Assembly (NCBI RefSeq): GCF_003260975.1
Contig: NZ_CP030041.1
Coordinates: 620,001 to 684,000, forward strand
Direction of reading: 5' to 3'
DNA: 64,000 bases
From: Echinicola strongylocentroti
GTDB lineage: Bacteria; Bacteroidota; Bacteroidia; Cytophagales; Cyclobacteriaceae
Of the stretch, positions 17,921 to 26,824 are shown piece by piece. The first letter of the stretch is position 1, and each line of letters starts with the position of its first letter. The position numbers were made by a program, and so were the translations under genes. Below the pieces are notes generated by a model that was given only the letters and a program-made list of their open reading frames with translations, did no database searches and had not been told where the DNA came from.

Positions 17921-18901
17921 ATGAGAGAAATACAATTTAGAGAAGCATTAAGAGAGGCCATGTCCGAAGAAATGAGACGCGATAAAGACGTGTTTCTCAT
18001 GGGTGAGGAAGTGGCCGAATACAATGGAGCCTACAAAGTAACCCAAGGCATGTTGGATGAATTCGGACCAGACAGGATAATCGACACCCCGATCTCAGAA
18101 GGCGGTTTTGCCGGGCTGGGCGTAGGTGCCGGAATGAACGGTCTGAGACCAATCATCGAATTCATGACCTTTAACTTTTCCTTGGTGGCCATTGACCAAA
18201 TCATCAATTCAGCTGCAAAGATGTACGCCATGTCTGGCGGTGCTTACAATGTACCTATCGTATTCAGGGGACCTACCGGTAATGCCGGACAATTGGGAGC
18301 AACCCACTCTTCCAACTTCGAAAATTGGTTTGCCAATACGCCTGGCCTCAAAGTAGTGGTACCAAGTAACCCCTATGATGCCAAAGGCCTGCTAAAAGCC
18401 TCCATCCGCGACGACGATCCGGTGATCTTCATGGAATCTGAGCTGATGTATTCCGACAAAGGCGAAGTTCCTGAAGGAGAATACCTCTTGCCTATCGGTG
18501 TGGCTGACATCAAGCGCAAAGGTGCTGATGTGACCATCGTCTCTTTTGGCAAAATCATGAAAGTAGCCCTCGAAGCTGCTGAAGAGCTTGCCAAAGATGG
18601 TATCGAAGCTGAGGTAATTGACCTTAGAACAGTTCGCCCTATCGACTATGGTACGGTATACGAATCAGTAAAGAAAACCAACCGATGTGTAGTGGTAGAA
18701 GAAGCCACCCCTGTCTCCTCATTGGCGACCGACTTGGCTTTCAACATCCAGAAAAACATGTTTGATTATTTGGATGCGCCAGTACTTAGGGTAAACTCCA
18801 TGGACATTCCATTGAGCTATTCACCTACTTACATCGAGGCTACCCTTCCAAACGTGAAGCGAACCATAGAAGCTGTAAAGCAAGTGACTTACGTGAAGTA
18901 G
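17921..18901 (+). CDS. pdhB: Pyruvate dehydrogenase E1 component, beta subunit
   Basis: 326 residues, full length for the E1 beta subunit. Features are REIQFREALREAMSEEMRRD, MGEEVAEYNGAYKVTQGM, DTPISEGGFAGLGVGAG, FRGPTGNAGQLGATHS and the C-terminal VVVEEATPVSS. The complex decarboxylates pyruvate to acetyl-CoA with TPP bound between the alpha and beta subunits. The alpha subunit and E2 genes are not adjacent, as is common in Bacteroidetes. A separate promoter and a terminator enclose it, so it is probably transcribed alone. A branched-chain E1 beta is a less likely alternative. Confidence 0.9.
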   Translation: MREIQFREALREAMSEEMRRDKDVFLMGEEVAEYNGAYKVTQGMLDEFGPDRIIDTPISEGGFAGLGVGAGMNGLRPIIEFMTFNFSLVAIDQIINSAAKMYAMSGGAYNVPIVFRGPTGNAGQLGATHSSNFENWFANTPGLKVVVPSNPYDAKGLLKASIRDDDPVIFMESELMYSDKGEVPEGEYLLPIGVADIKRKGADVTIVSFGKIMKVALEAAEELAKDGIEAEVIDLRTVRPIDYGTVYESVKKTNRCVVVEEATPVSSLATDLAFNIQKNMFDYLDAPVLRVNSMDIPLSYSPTYIEATLPNVKRTIEAVKQVTYVK

Positions 18902-18929
18902 TAGGCATGTTAACAATATAGATACTGAA

Positions 18930-18959
18930 AAGCATCCATCATCGTGGATGCTTTTTTTT
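18930..18959 (+). terminator. Rho-independent terminator after pdhB
   Basis: AGCATCCA (18931-18938) and TGGATGCT (18945-18952) form the stem; a T run follows. It starts about 30 bp past the stop codon. Confidence 0.9.
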
Positions 18960-19604
18960 ATGCATCATACTTAACTTCTCCCGCATAGAATTTTCGCCAA
19001 ACACCAGATCAAGCGAAAAAGTTAGGGAATTGGGAATGGTTTGGATAGAACGCTGATTTACCTAGGCAGGACAAGTGTTGCGGATGATTATGATTTGCAC
19101 TGTTTTTTCTTTAACCAGATGCTAAGACATCAAAAAAGAGCATCATAAAGCAACTTACTTGACAACCACATTGGGCACAATAGGGGAAATTCCGTAATCA
19201 ACCTACCCTGTACTTTTATATTGGGGCTTTGCTCCAACTGGTGGAACGTAGTGAGAGCCTTAAAAATAAATCTTCAATAACTTTCATTTTTATATCACAA
19301 AACAGAATCAAGGCTCACATTTTATTTTTCAAAACTAAAACAACAACAATACATAACTATTTTTTTTCATTTTTTATCATTAGACCATTTGCACAAATAA
19401 TCAATATTCATTAATATTACAACAGCCTCCCTCAACACCCTATCATAACCACCTATAATATTATGGACCCACATAATATTCCGTAAACGACCCAATTTAT
19501 CCAATTATCAAAAAAACAACTAAACGAAAGAAAAACCATAGCTTTCTTTAGTATTCTATTGCCTATTGATTAATGAATTTTATTTACCACCCAACTAAAC
19601 GTTT
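18960..19604. other. Long intergenic region upstream of the first susC
   Basis: 645 bp without a convincing gene. The last 350 bp are strongly AT-rich, as usual before susC genes. TAGCTTTC (19539-19546) is one base off the -7 consensus but lacks a spaced TTG. Confidence 0.4.
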
Positions 19605-22600
19605 ATGAAAAAATTATTTACACTTATTGCCTTCTTCGCTGTAAGTCTGGCCTATGCGCAAGACGTTACAGTAAAAGGAACGGTAAAAGACGGAGAAACA
19701 GGAGAGCCATTAATTGGTGCCAATATCTTGGTAAAAGGCTCCTTAAGCGGTACTATTACCGATTTGGATGGAAACTACTCCATCACTACAGCACCAGAAT
19801 CCACCTTGGTATTTAGCTTCATTGGATATGGAACCAAAGAGGTAGTTATCGGGAGTAAGACCACAATTGATGTAGCACTCTCGGGTTCTGAGCTTGATGA
19901 AGTCGTCGTAGTAGGTTATGGAACTCAAAAGAAGCAAAACCTTACGGGAGCCGTAGGCACATTAAACACAGAAGATATCGGAAGCCAAAGTGTTACCAGT
20001 GCAGCAAACGCATTACAGGGACGTGTCTCTGGGGTTCAGATAATCCAAGGTTCGGCTCAACCAGGAAATGACAACCCCACCATCCAAATACGAGGGGTAG
20101 GTACAGTAAGGTCATCCATTAGTGGTCAAAACAGTGACTCTGCCCCGCTGGTACTGGTAGATGGTGTTCAATCCACTCTAAACGATGTGCACCCAAATGA
20201 CATTGAAAGCTTCTCCGTCCTAAAAGATGCCTCCTCAGCGGCAATATACGGAGCTAGAGCTGCAAATGGTGTTATATTGGTAACTACTAAAAGAGGAAAA
20301 ACCGGGAAGCCAAAAGTGTCTCTGAACTCCTACATTGCGTTCCAAAATGCTACCGCCACTCCCAGTATGCTAAGCCCCTATAACTTTGCCCTCTTGAAAA
20401 ACGAAGCCCAAACCAACACCGGAAGAGCTGAACTGTACTCACAAGAGGAACTTGAGCTGTTCCAAAATGGCAATGATCCAATGTACAATAGTGGTGGTTC
20501 ATTCTTTGATGAAGGCTACCGAAAAGGAGCTCCTTTGCAAAACCATTACTTCTCTGTCACTGGAGGTACAGATTATGTAAAGTACATGTTTTCTGTTGGT
20601 TTTCAGGACCAAGAAGGCATAGTCATCGAAACCGACTCCAAACGATATAACTTCCGCTCAAATGTAGATGTTAAAATTTCAGAAAAATTCAGAACTGGTT
20701 TTAACATTTCAGGCAGTTATACAAACAGCAATGAACCTAATTACAATAACTATGGGGTAACCCAATTAATCCGGGACATGATCCGCTATGCCCCACTCAA
20801 CCCATACCGCTATGAAAACGGCTACATTTCTATGGGCAATGTAGATCTGGCCGGACGTACTTCTAACGCTATCCATCCTATCGGATTAGCTAAATATGGA
20901 GGAGACGACAACACTAAATTTTATAGAGCCACCCCGAATCTCTATGTCGAATTTGAGCCAATCAAAGAGTTGGTGCTAAAGGCCAATGGATCGGTTTATG
21001 TACAAGATCGCAAGCAGAGTTTTTTCAGGAATAAAATGACTGTTTCAGACGGTGAAAGCGTGTTTACTTCCAACGGTTTAGGCGAATATAGAGAAACAGA
21101 CCTCTTAAGCACCACCTCTACCTTCGAGCTTACTGCTCGGTACAACAAGACGTTTGGTAAATCTACCTTGGGCGGTTTGGCAGGATATACCAACCAAGCT
21201 TATCGCCAGGACTTCCTTTCTGCAGCCAATGAAGGCTACAACAGCGATTTACTTACCGAGCTTGACGTGGCTTCACTCAATCCCAGTGTAGGAGGAAATG
21301 CCACAGAATGGGCACTCCAATCGTACTTTGGACGCATTACATACGACTATGAAGAAAAATACTTGGCCGAATTCAACGTGCGCTATGATGGCTCATCCCG
21401 CTTTGGAGAAAACAACCGCTTCGGCACCTTTCCTTCCTTCTCTGTGGGGTGGAACATGGCCAAAGAAGCTTTCATGAGCCAGTTATCTAATGTCAACGAG
21501 CTAAAACTACGCGCCAGCTGGGGACAATTAGGCAACCAAAACATCGGTAACTACCCAAGTATTGCGACCGTAAACCTTGATCAACCTTATGTCTTCGGAA
21601 ATAGCTTGGTCGCAGGAGCAGCCTCAAGAGCACTGGCCAATCCTGATGTAAAATGGGAAACGACCGAAACGACGGACATTGGGATGGACCTTACCATATT
21701 AGACTATAAACTATCGCTCACTGCTGACTACTACAATAGAAAGTCCAAAAACGTCCTGTTAAGCCCTCCTGTCGTAGCTACACTTGGCAACTTATCCCCT
21801 CCTGTCCAGAATCAGGGAGAAGTTCAAAACAAAGGATATGAATTCAGCTTAAATTACTACGGAAATATCGGAAGTGAATTTCAATACAGTCTTTCGGGAA
21901 ACTGGTCTCATAACGACAATACAGTCTTAAAACTGGACAGTGAATTTCTCTCGGCCAATAAAGTTTTGACAAAAGAAGGATACCCCATCAATTCATTTTA
22001 TGGACACGTGGTTACTGGCCTGTTCCAATCCGAAGCAGAAGCTCAAGATGCTGAAACATACGGAGCACAACCTGGGGGATCCTTGGTAGGCGCTGGGGAT
22101 TATATTTATGAAGACACTGATGGAAATGGCATAGTGGACGCATCAGACCGGGTGATCATTGGTGACCCTAATATCCGAAACACCTATGGAATGACCCTTA
22201 CGGTTGATTATAAAGGATTTAATTTCAGGGTAATGTTCCAAGGAGTACTGGGAAGAGATGTAGAAAATGGCGTATATGGTACTGATGGTCTAAGGGGGTT
22301 CAGTAACCTGACCAATCTCTACTTGGACAGATGGACTCCTGAAAACACCGACACAGACGTTCCAAGAGTAGCTACTGGATATAAATACAACACGTCGCTT
22401 TTTGTTGGTCCCGCCATCAGCCCTGCTATCTTGGATGCTTCCTATTTAAGAATGAAGCACATAGAACTTGGCTACACCTTTCCTCATGAAATGGTGGAAA
22501 AAATCGGCTTCTCCAACCTGCGCGTCTATATAGCAGGGCAAAACCTACTGACAATCACCAAATTTGCGGATGGGTTTGACCCAGAGGATGCTTCTACGTT

Positions 22601-22667
22601 CAATAACGTAAATGACAGTTACCCGCAGGCCAAAACGGTGTCTATGGGCGTAAACATTTCCTTCTAA
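19605..22667 (+). CDS. SusC/RagA TonB-linked outer membrane protein
   Basis: 1020 residues. Signal peptide 1-19, then a carboxypeptidase-D regulatory-like domain (about 22-100, with GEPLIGANILVKG and TDLDGNYSI), a SusC signature DEVVVVGYGTQKK near 103-116, and the plug domain (QGRVSGVQI, IRGVGTV, SFSVLKDASSAAIYGARAANG). The rest is a beta-barrel ending VNISF, whose terminal Phe fits outer-membrane insertion. With the SusD partner starting about 20 bp later it imports oligosaccharides or peptides using TonB energy. No glycoside hydrolase or regulator adjoins, so the substrate is unknown. Confidence 0.93.
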   Translation: MKKLFTLIAFFAVSLAYAQDVTVKGTVKDGETGEPLIGANILVKGSLSGTITDLDGNYSITTAPESTLVFSFIGYGTKEVVIGSKTTIDVALSGSELDEVVVVGYGTQKKQNLTGAVGTLNTEDIGSQSVTSAANALQGRVSGVQIIQGSAQPGNDNPTIQIRGVGTVRSSISGQNSDSAPLVLVDGVQSTLNDVHPNDIESFSVLKDASSAAIYGARAANGVILVTTKRGKTGKPKVSLNSYIAFQNATATPSMLSPYNFALLKNEAQTNTGRAELYSQEELELFQNGNDPMYNSGGSFFDEGYRKGAPLQNHYFSVTGGTDYVKYMFSVGFQDQEGIVIETDSKRYNFRSNVDVKISEKFRTGFNISGSYTNSNEPNYNNYGVTQLIRDMIRYAPLNPYRYENGYISMGNVDLAGRTSNAIHPIGLAKYGGDDNTKFYRATPNLYVEFEPIKELVLKANGSVYVQDRKQSFFRNKMTVSDGESVFTSNGLGEYRETDLLSTTSTFELTARYNKTFGKSTLGGLAGYTNQAYRQDFLSAANEGYNSDLLTELDVASLNPSVGGNATEWALQSYFGRITYDYEEKYLAEFNVRYDGSSRFGENNRFGTFPSFSVGWNMAKEAFMSQLSNVNELKLRASWGQLGNQNIGNYPSIATVNLDQPYVFGNSLVAGAASRALANPDVKWETTETTDIGMDLTILDYKLSLTADYYNRKSKNVLLSPPVVATLGNLSPPVQNQGEVQNKGYEFSLNYYGNIGSEFQYSLSGNWSHNDNTVLKLDSEFLSANKVLTKEGYPINSFYGHVVTGLFQSEAEAQDAETYGAQPGGSLVGAGDYIYEDTDGNGIVDASDRVIIGDPNIRNTYGMTLTVDYKGFNFRVMFQGVLGRDVENGVYGTDGLRGFSNLTNLYLDRWTPENTDTDVPRVATGYKYNTSLFVGPAISPAILDASYLRMKHIELGYTFPHEMVEKIGFSNLRVYIAGQNLLTITKFADGFDPEDASTFNNVNDSYPQAKTVSMGVNISF

Positions 22668-22684
22668 CATTGACCTCTCATACT

Positions 22685-24121
22685 ATGAAAAAATACATTA
22701 ACATAATCATAGCTGTACTGATCTGCAGCTGCACGGACTTAGAACGTTATCCACTTAATTCCATCGGTGAACCTCAATTTTGGGCCACCTCTGATGATGC
22801 GACTTCAGGAATAAATGGAGTATACAATGTACTGGCTAATAACCACATGTACAGGGACTTCATGCGGCACTCCGATGCTATCGGTGACAATGCCTATTCT
22901 CAGTTTTCATTCAATTATTATTTGGAAATCAGTGAAGGAAGAGGCTTTGATGCATCAAGTGTATGGCCCCAAAATTTTTGGCGTAAATCCTATGAAGGTA
23001 TCGTCCGTGCCAATGAAGTGCTGGAAAATGTTCCAGCTATCACCATGGAAGAAGCAACCAAAAACAGAATATTGGGAGAAGCCAGGTTTTTAAGAGCCTT
23101 GTTTTATTTTCATCTTACCAACTTATACGGCGATGTACCGCTGATATTGGCCAAACAAACTATAAATGAATCCCTTGTGGCAAGAGACCCGAAAGCAGAG
23201 GTAACCGCTCAAATTCTGGAAGATCTTAACTTTGCCATTTCCAACTTGCCACAAAGCTACAGTCCCTCTGATCTGGGAAGAGCAACGAAGGGGGCTGCCT
23301 ATGCCCTACAATCCCGAGTTCACTTGTACAACAAGCACTATGCACAAGCCATTACGGCGGCCAATGAGGTGATAGAGCTGGGGTATCAATTATTGCCAAT
23401 GGAAAACTATAAGGATATGTTTTTACCCACCTTAGAAAACAATTCCGTTGAATCAATATTTGAGGTTCAATTTCTTGGCAAAACAGGTACTTCTGGTGTA
23501 GGAAGTGCTTTCAATGCCAGCTCAGGTGCCATTCCTGCATTTGGGAGCATCAGTTACTCCCCTTTACAGGAATTAGTAGACACCTATGAAGCTGGAGACA
23601 TCCGTAAGAACATTACTGTACTTTCGGAAGGTCAAAGCTTCGCAGGCTTGGAATTCGACCCGGTCAGGTCCCTTACTGGCTTTGCGGTGATCAAGGGAGT
23701 CATTCCTGACGCAACGATCACAGATGATGGCGATGCTAATTTCGTAGTGTTTCGATTTGCCGAAATCCTCCTCAACCTAGCCGAAGCAGAAAACGAACTG
23801 AACGGACCTAATACCACAGTCTATGACGCTATCAACAAAATCAGAAACAGGGTCAACCTCAGTGATCTTCCATCAGGAATGTCCAAAGAAGCAATGAGAG
23901 TGGCTATCAAAAAAGAAAGAAGGTTGGAGCTAGCCTTTGAAGGGCATCGGTATTTTGACCTGCTGCGTTATGGTAAGGCTGACCTAAAAGCTTCCATGGA
24001 AAGTGTCACCAGTGTAGAAGGCCATGAAAGGGTTTATGCAGACAGACTGCTACAATGGCCAGTGCCTCAGAGCGAAATCAATATTGACCCAAACCTACTA
24101 CCTCAAAACGAAGGGTGGTAA
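22685..24121 (+). CDS. SusD/RagB surface lipoprotein
   Basis: 478 residues from the chosen start at 22685, which begins MKKYINIIIAVLICSC with the lipobox Cys near residue 16. An in-frame ATG at 22670 would add five residues and spoil the signal. SusD hallmarks are NEVLENVP, EARFLRALFYFHLTNLYGDVPL, LGRATKGAAYALQSRVHLYNKHY and a C-terminal RRLELAFEGHRYFDLLRYGKA. It forms the lid of the SusC transporter and binds substrate on the cell surface. It is translationally close to susC and surely co-transcribed. Confidence 0.93.
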   Translation: MKKYINIIIAVLICSCTDLERYPLNSIGEPQFWATSDDATSGINGVYNVLANNHMYRDFMRHSDAIGDNAYSQFSFNYYLEISEGRGFDASSVWPQNFWRKSYEGIVRANEVLENVPAITMEEATKNRILGEARFLRALFYFHLTNLYGDVPLILAKQTINESLVARDPKAEVTAQILEDLNFAISNLPQSYSPSDLGRATKGAAYALQSRVHLYNKHYAQAITAANEVIELGYQLLPMENYKDMFLPTLENNSVESIFEVQFLGKTGTSGVGSAFNASSGAIPAFGSISYSPLQELVDTYEAGDIRKNITVLSEGQSFAGLEFDPVRSLTGFAVIKGVIPDATITDDGDANFVVFRFAEILLNLAEAENELNGPNTTVYDAINKIRNRVNLSDLPSGMSKEAMRVAIKKERRLELAFEGHRYFDLLRYGKADLKASMESVTSVEGHERVYADRLLQWPVPQSEINIDPNLLPQNEGW

Positions 24122-24123
24122 AC

Positions 24124-24256
24124 AAATAGACTGTCTCATAAAATGCCTTATCGTTACGCTAACGATAAGGGGCCTGATATGCTCATTTTGCATGTTTTAG
24201 AAGATTATGTCATTCAACGAATATAGAATGGCGTAATCTTTTGAGACAGTCTATTT
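24124..24256. mobile_element. 133-bp inverted-repeat element (MITE-like)
   Basis: AAATAGACTGTCTCA (24124-24138) is repeated in inverse at 24242-24256. Ends of the AGACTGTCTCA type occur on several insertion-sequence groups. Inside is a perfect 11-bp hairpin CCTTATCGTTA-CGC-TAACGATAAGG (24146-24170), which could act as terminator of the preceding susD. No transposase is present, so it would need one in trans. Confidence 0.7.
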
Positions 24257-24265
24257 AACCCGGTT

Positions 24266-25085
24266 TCAATGCCGTTTAGTTAAGGGGATTCCCTTCTTTT
24301 CATATACCTAAAAGTCCTTTTTTTGATTGACTTTGGCTGGGGAAACCTGATCATCTTGGTGGATTTTATCCTTTTCCTTTTTTCCATTGATGAAAAAAGA
24401 AAGAAAAAAATCTAGGCCGGTGGTATGCCTTTTAAAATGGAACATGGATTTACCCTGCGACCGAGATCCGTCACCCATTTTAATTTCCACCCGATGGCTA
24501 CGACCTAAAAGTGAGTGGGTCTCGCTGTTCCACGACGCGAGCCAACTCACTTTCTTAACGGCCTCCACCATCGGCTGGAAAACAGGCATACCAAGGGCCG
24601 TAATAAGGAAGCGATATCTTTTTTGGCTCAGGGGGGCTTATAGTTCTCGCTCAACTTGGTTACTTAAGAAAATATACCACTACATGGAATAATGATGATA
24701 ATTTATCCATAAGAAACTTATTAATCGGATCCGCCTTGCAGGTATTGGGCGTTAAGAAATTAAAAAGCGGGTGGGCAAAAAGGCAGGCTTGTTTTACGAA
24801 ATGCTGCCCAAAAAGAACGTTGGCAGCTAAAGAAGGTTTACCTGGCTTTAGATAAGCCTGCTTGGCTTTAGACAGGAGGAGTTTGCCTGCATGAGGGAAG
24901 ATTTTAATTTTAGGCCAATAGATGCACAGCGGCGGGTTTTTTTGGTCACTTTTTTGACCTGAAGCAAAAAAGTAACAAAGGTAAAGGGATGAAAACCACC
25001 TAGGAATTTAGCTAGAAAAATAACTGCCCAAGGAAAAATATAGAACCCATATTTTCCAGATACACACTAAACTAAACGGCATTGA
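24266..25085. mobile_element. 820-bp region bounded by 16-bp inverted repeats, degenerate
   Basis: TCAATGCCGTTTAGTT at 24266-24281 is the exact reverse complement of 25070-25085. Inside are only broken or short frames (a 93-codon minus-strand frame at 24308-24589 that I do not recognise). There is also an imperfect hairpin near 24944-24976 (CACTTTTTTG/CAAAAAAGT). The last 96 bp are repeated in diverged form at 47942-48036. It looks like an old transposable element without a working transposase. Confidence 0.5.
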
Positions 25086-25086
25086 T

Positions 25087-25173
25087 CCCAGTTTATGCAT
25101 TAGGAATCGTGATCGCCTGCCTCGACTGGTGTCGGAAAGACCTGAAAGTAGAATACCCAATGCATAAATCGGG
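25087..25173 (+). repeat. Internally deleted CCCGG-type element remnant
   Basis: CCCAGTTTATGCATTAGGAA at the left and AATGCATAAATCGGG at the right match the ends of the CCCGG palindromic family, but the middle is short and diverged (87 bp in all). Confidence 0.55.
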
Positions 25174-25194
25174 CTCTAATCACTTCTTTATACA

Positions 25195-26427
25195 CTAATA
25201 CATTCGTTTATTCCCAAAGGTATACCCCATCCCAAGCATTAGGAAGTTGGCCTGGCTAAAATCCTTGAGGTTATAACCGATGTGGATAAAGGCACTTTTG
25301 CTCACCCTTGTCTTCAATAAAAATACCTGATAAGTACCTTTGAAATCCCCTCCCCTGTGCAGCACATTCGTGCCAAGGCCTACACCGACGGAAAATACGG
25401 GCATGACAAACTCTGCACGTGCTGACACTCCAAGCGCCAACTGGTATTTTAAGTCGGGAGTGATGAAAGGCTGCTCCGTCCCAATGATAAAATCTTCTGT
25501 GTACACATTGGCACTGCCATCATAAAGGGGGTCGAGTGAAAGCCCTGCCCTAAATTTATGGCTAAAATTGTACAGGGTACTGATGTTTGCGCCGATGACC
25601 GGATAAGAATCAGGGGAAGGAACTCGCTCTCCATTATAAGCCACTCCCTTCCTTCGCCAAGAACCAAAGAGCACCACATCATAGCTCACGTGTTGTGAAA
25701 ACATCAAATCAGAAGAAAACTGCTTTGATTTCGGATATTGATGGCGATCGACTTCCCCCAGCCGGTACACTGCACCTAATTTACCGCCAAGCATATTGAC
25801 ACCGGCATTGGGGTAGACCGTGTTGCCATTGGAAAAATGGGTAAGATCAGTACCCAAGGTAAAATAAAGGCGGTCGCTTGGCTTCCATTTGAGCAATAGG
25901 CCTGTATTGATATAGGCATTGAACCGCGATCCGACAGTTTTGTTATTTGGGTTACTTTCCACATCATAGGGCTCCCAACCTCCGGAAATACCAAAATTCC
26001 ATTCAAAATTCAGCGTGATCTTTTGGGAGAGATTAGCAATCCGCGCACCTTGATACAGGTACAGGGCCAGCGGATTACCCAGTTCCTTTTTATTGCCAAA
26101 ATAAAACTGCGCCATACCAATCCCCCAATACGTGTCCCCGTACACACGGTAGCGATTGGTTCCTTCAGGAAGATAAAACCCATACCGTAAATGCGCTGAA
26201 AACACGCTTCTGGACAGTCGTGAAGACGATTCTTGGTTTCTGTAAAAGGGCTTAGGCGGAAAAACATAAGCATATCGCATTTCCGTCTCGATTCCATGCA
26301 AGTACTTCTTTGCAGTTAAGTCACTTACAGAATCCACTTCAGGGTCATCTTGAGAAAAGACAGGGAAACACAAAAAAAACAAAGGGAGACAAACACTCCA
26401 AAAAATCCACACTTTACGCTTCTTCAT
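25195..26427 (-). CDS. Acyloxyacyl hydrolase / PagL-like outer membrane protein
   Basis: 410 residues from the chosen start at 26427, which places a clear signal peptide (MKKRKVW, then a hydrophobic core ending VFSQ) at the N-terminus; an upstream ATG at 26487 would add 20 residues. The central LTHFSNGNTVYPNAG has the His-x-Ser arrangement of the lipid A 3-O-deacylase PagL family. Alternating beta-strand pattern and a terminal aromatic-rich MLGMGYTFGNKRMY suit a beta-barrel. It may deacylate lipid A or be a barrel relative without that activity. It is longer than classical PagL (about 150-190). Confidence 0.65.
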   Translation of the reverse strand: MKKRKVWIFWSVCLPLFFLCFPVFSQDDPEVDSVSDLTAKKYLHGIETEMRYAYVFPPKPFYRNQESSSRLSRSVFSAHLRYGFYLPEGTNRYRVYGDTYWGIGMAQFYFGNKKELGNPLALYLYQGARIANLSQKITLNFEWNFGISGGWEPYDVESNPNNKTVGSRFNAYINTGLLLKWKPSDRLYFTLGTDLTHFSNGNTVYPNAGVNMLGGKLGAVYRLGEVDRHQYPKSKQFSSDLMFSQHVSYDVVLFGSWRRKGVAYNGERVPSPDSYPVIGANISTLYNFSHKFRAGLSLDPLYDGSANVYTEDFIIGTEQPFITPDLKYQLALGVSARAEFVMPVFSVGVGLGTNVLHRGGDFKGTYQVFLLKTRVSKSAFIHIGYNLKDFSQANFLMLGMGYTFGNKRMY

Positions 26428-26824
26428 TATGGACAATAATATAGTTTTACAGATGCCTTTAAAAGTCCAATTTACGATTTTATTCATTCGCTACCTCGCA
26501 ACTTCATGAAATCCATATTGTCGAGTAGTTTCCTCAAAGCGGGGACACTTGATATTTCTATCTTCTCATTCCATATACCGCTCTAGCCATCATTGGTACA
26601 AAGCCAATTTTACTAACCTGAGCTCAACTTATTTTTAGTATTAAAATGTCATTGCGGTCCTTTTTTAGGAGGATATGGATTGGATCCAGATCGGCCTGCC
26701 TTTGGCTTCAGACAGGCTCTCAAGGAATGTTCCGACCACTGTACGGAAACGGTTTTATAGTCGAACTGAGGTTACTAGACTTTGTCTGGCTACTTAATCA
26801 TCAAAAATCATGATACACCCTTGT
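26428..26824. other. Intergenic region between the PagL-like gene and the hybrid regulator
   Basis: No gene seen. A short imperfect palindrome GCCTG...CAGGC lies at 26694-26717; a related TTGGCTTTAGACAGG occurs near 24865, inside the degenerate 820-bp element. Confidence 0.4.

Noticed and set aside
24308..24589. 93-codon minus-strand frame inside the degenerate 820-bp element
   Set aside because: No recognisable domain, no promoter or ribosome-binding signal; kept only as content of the element.
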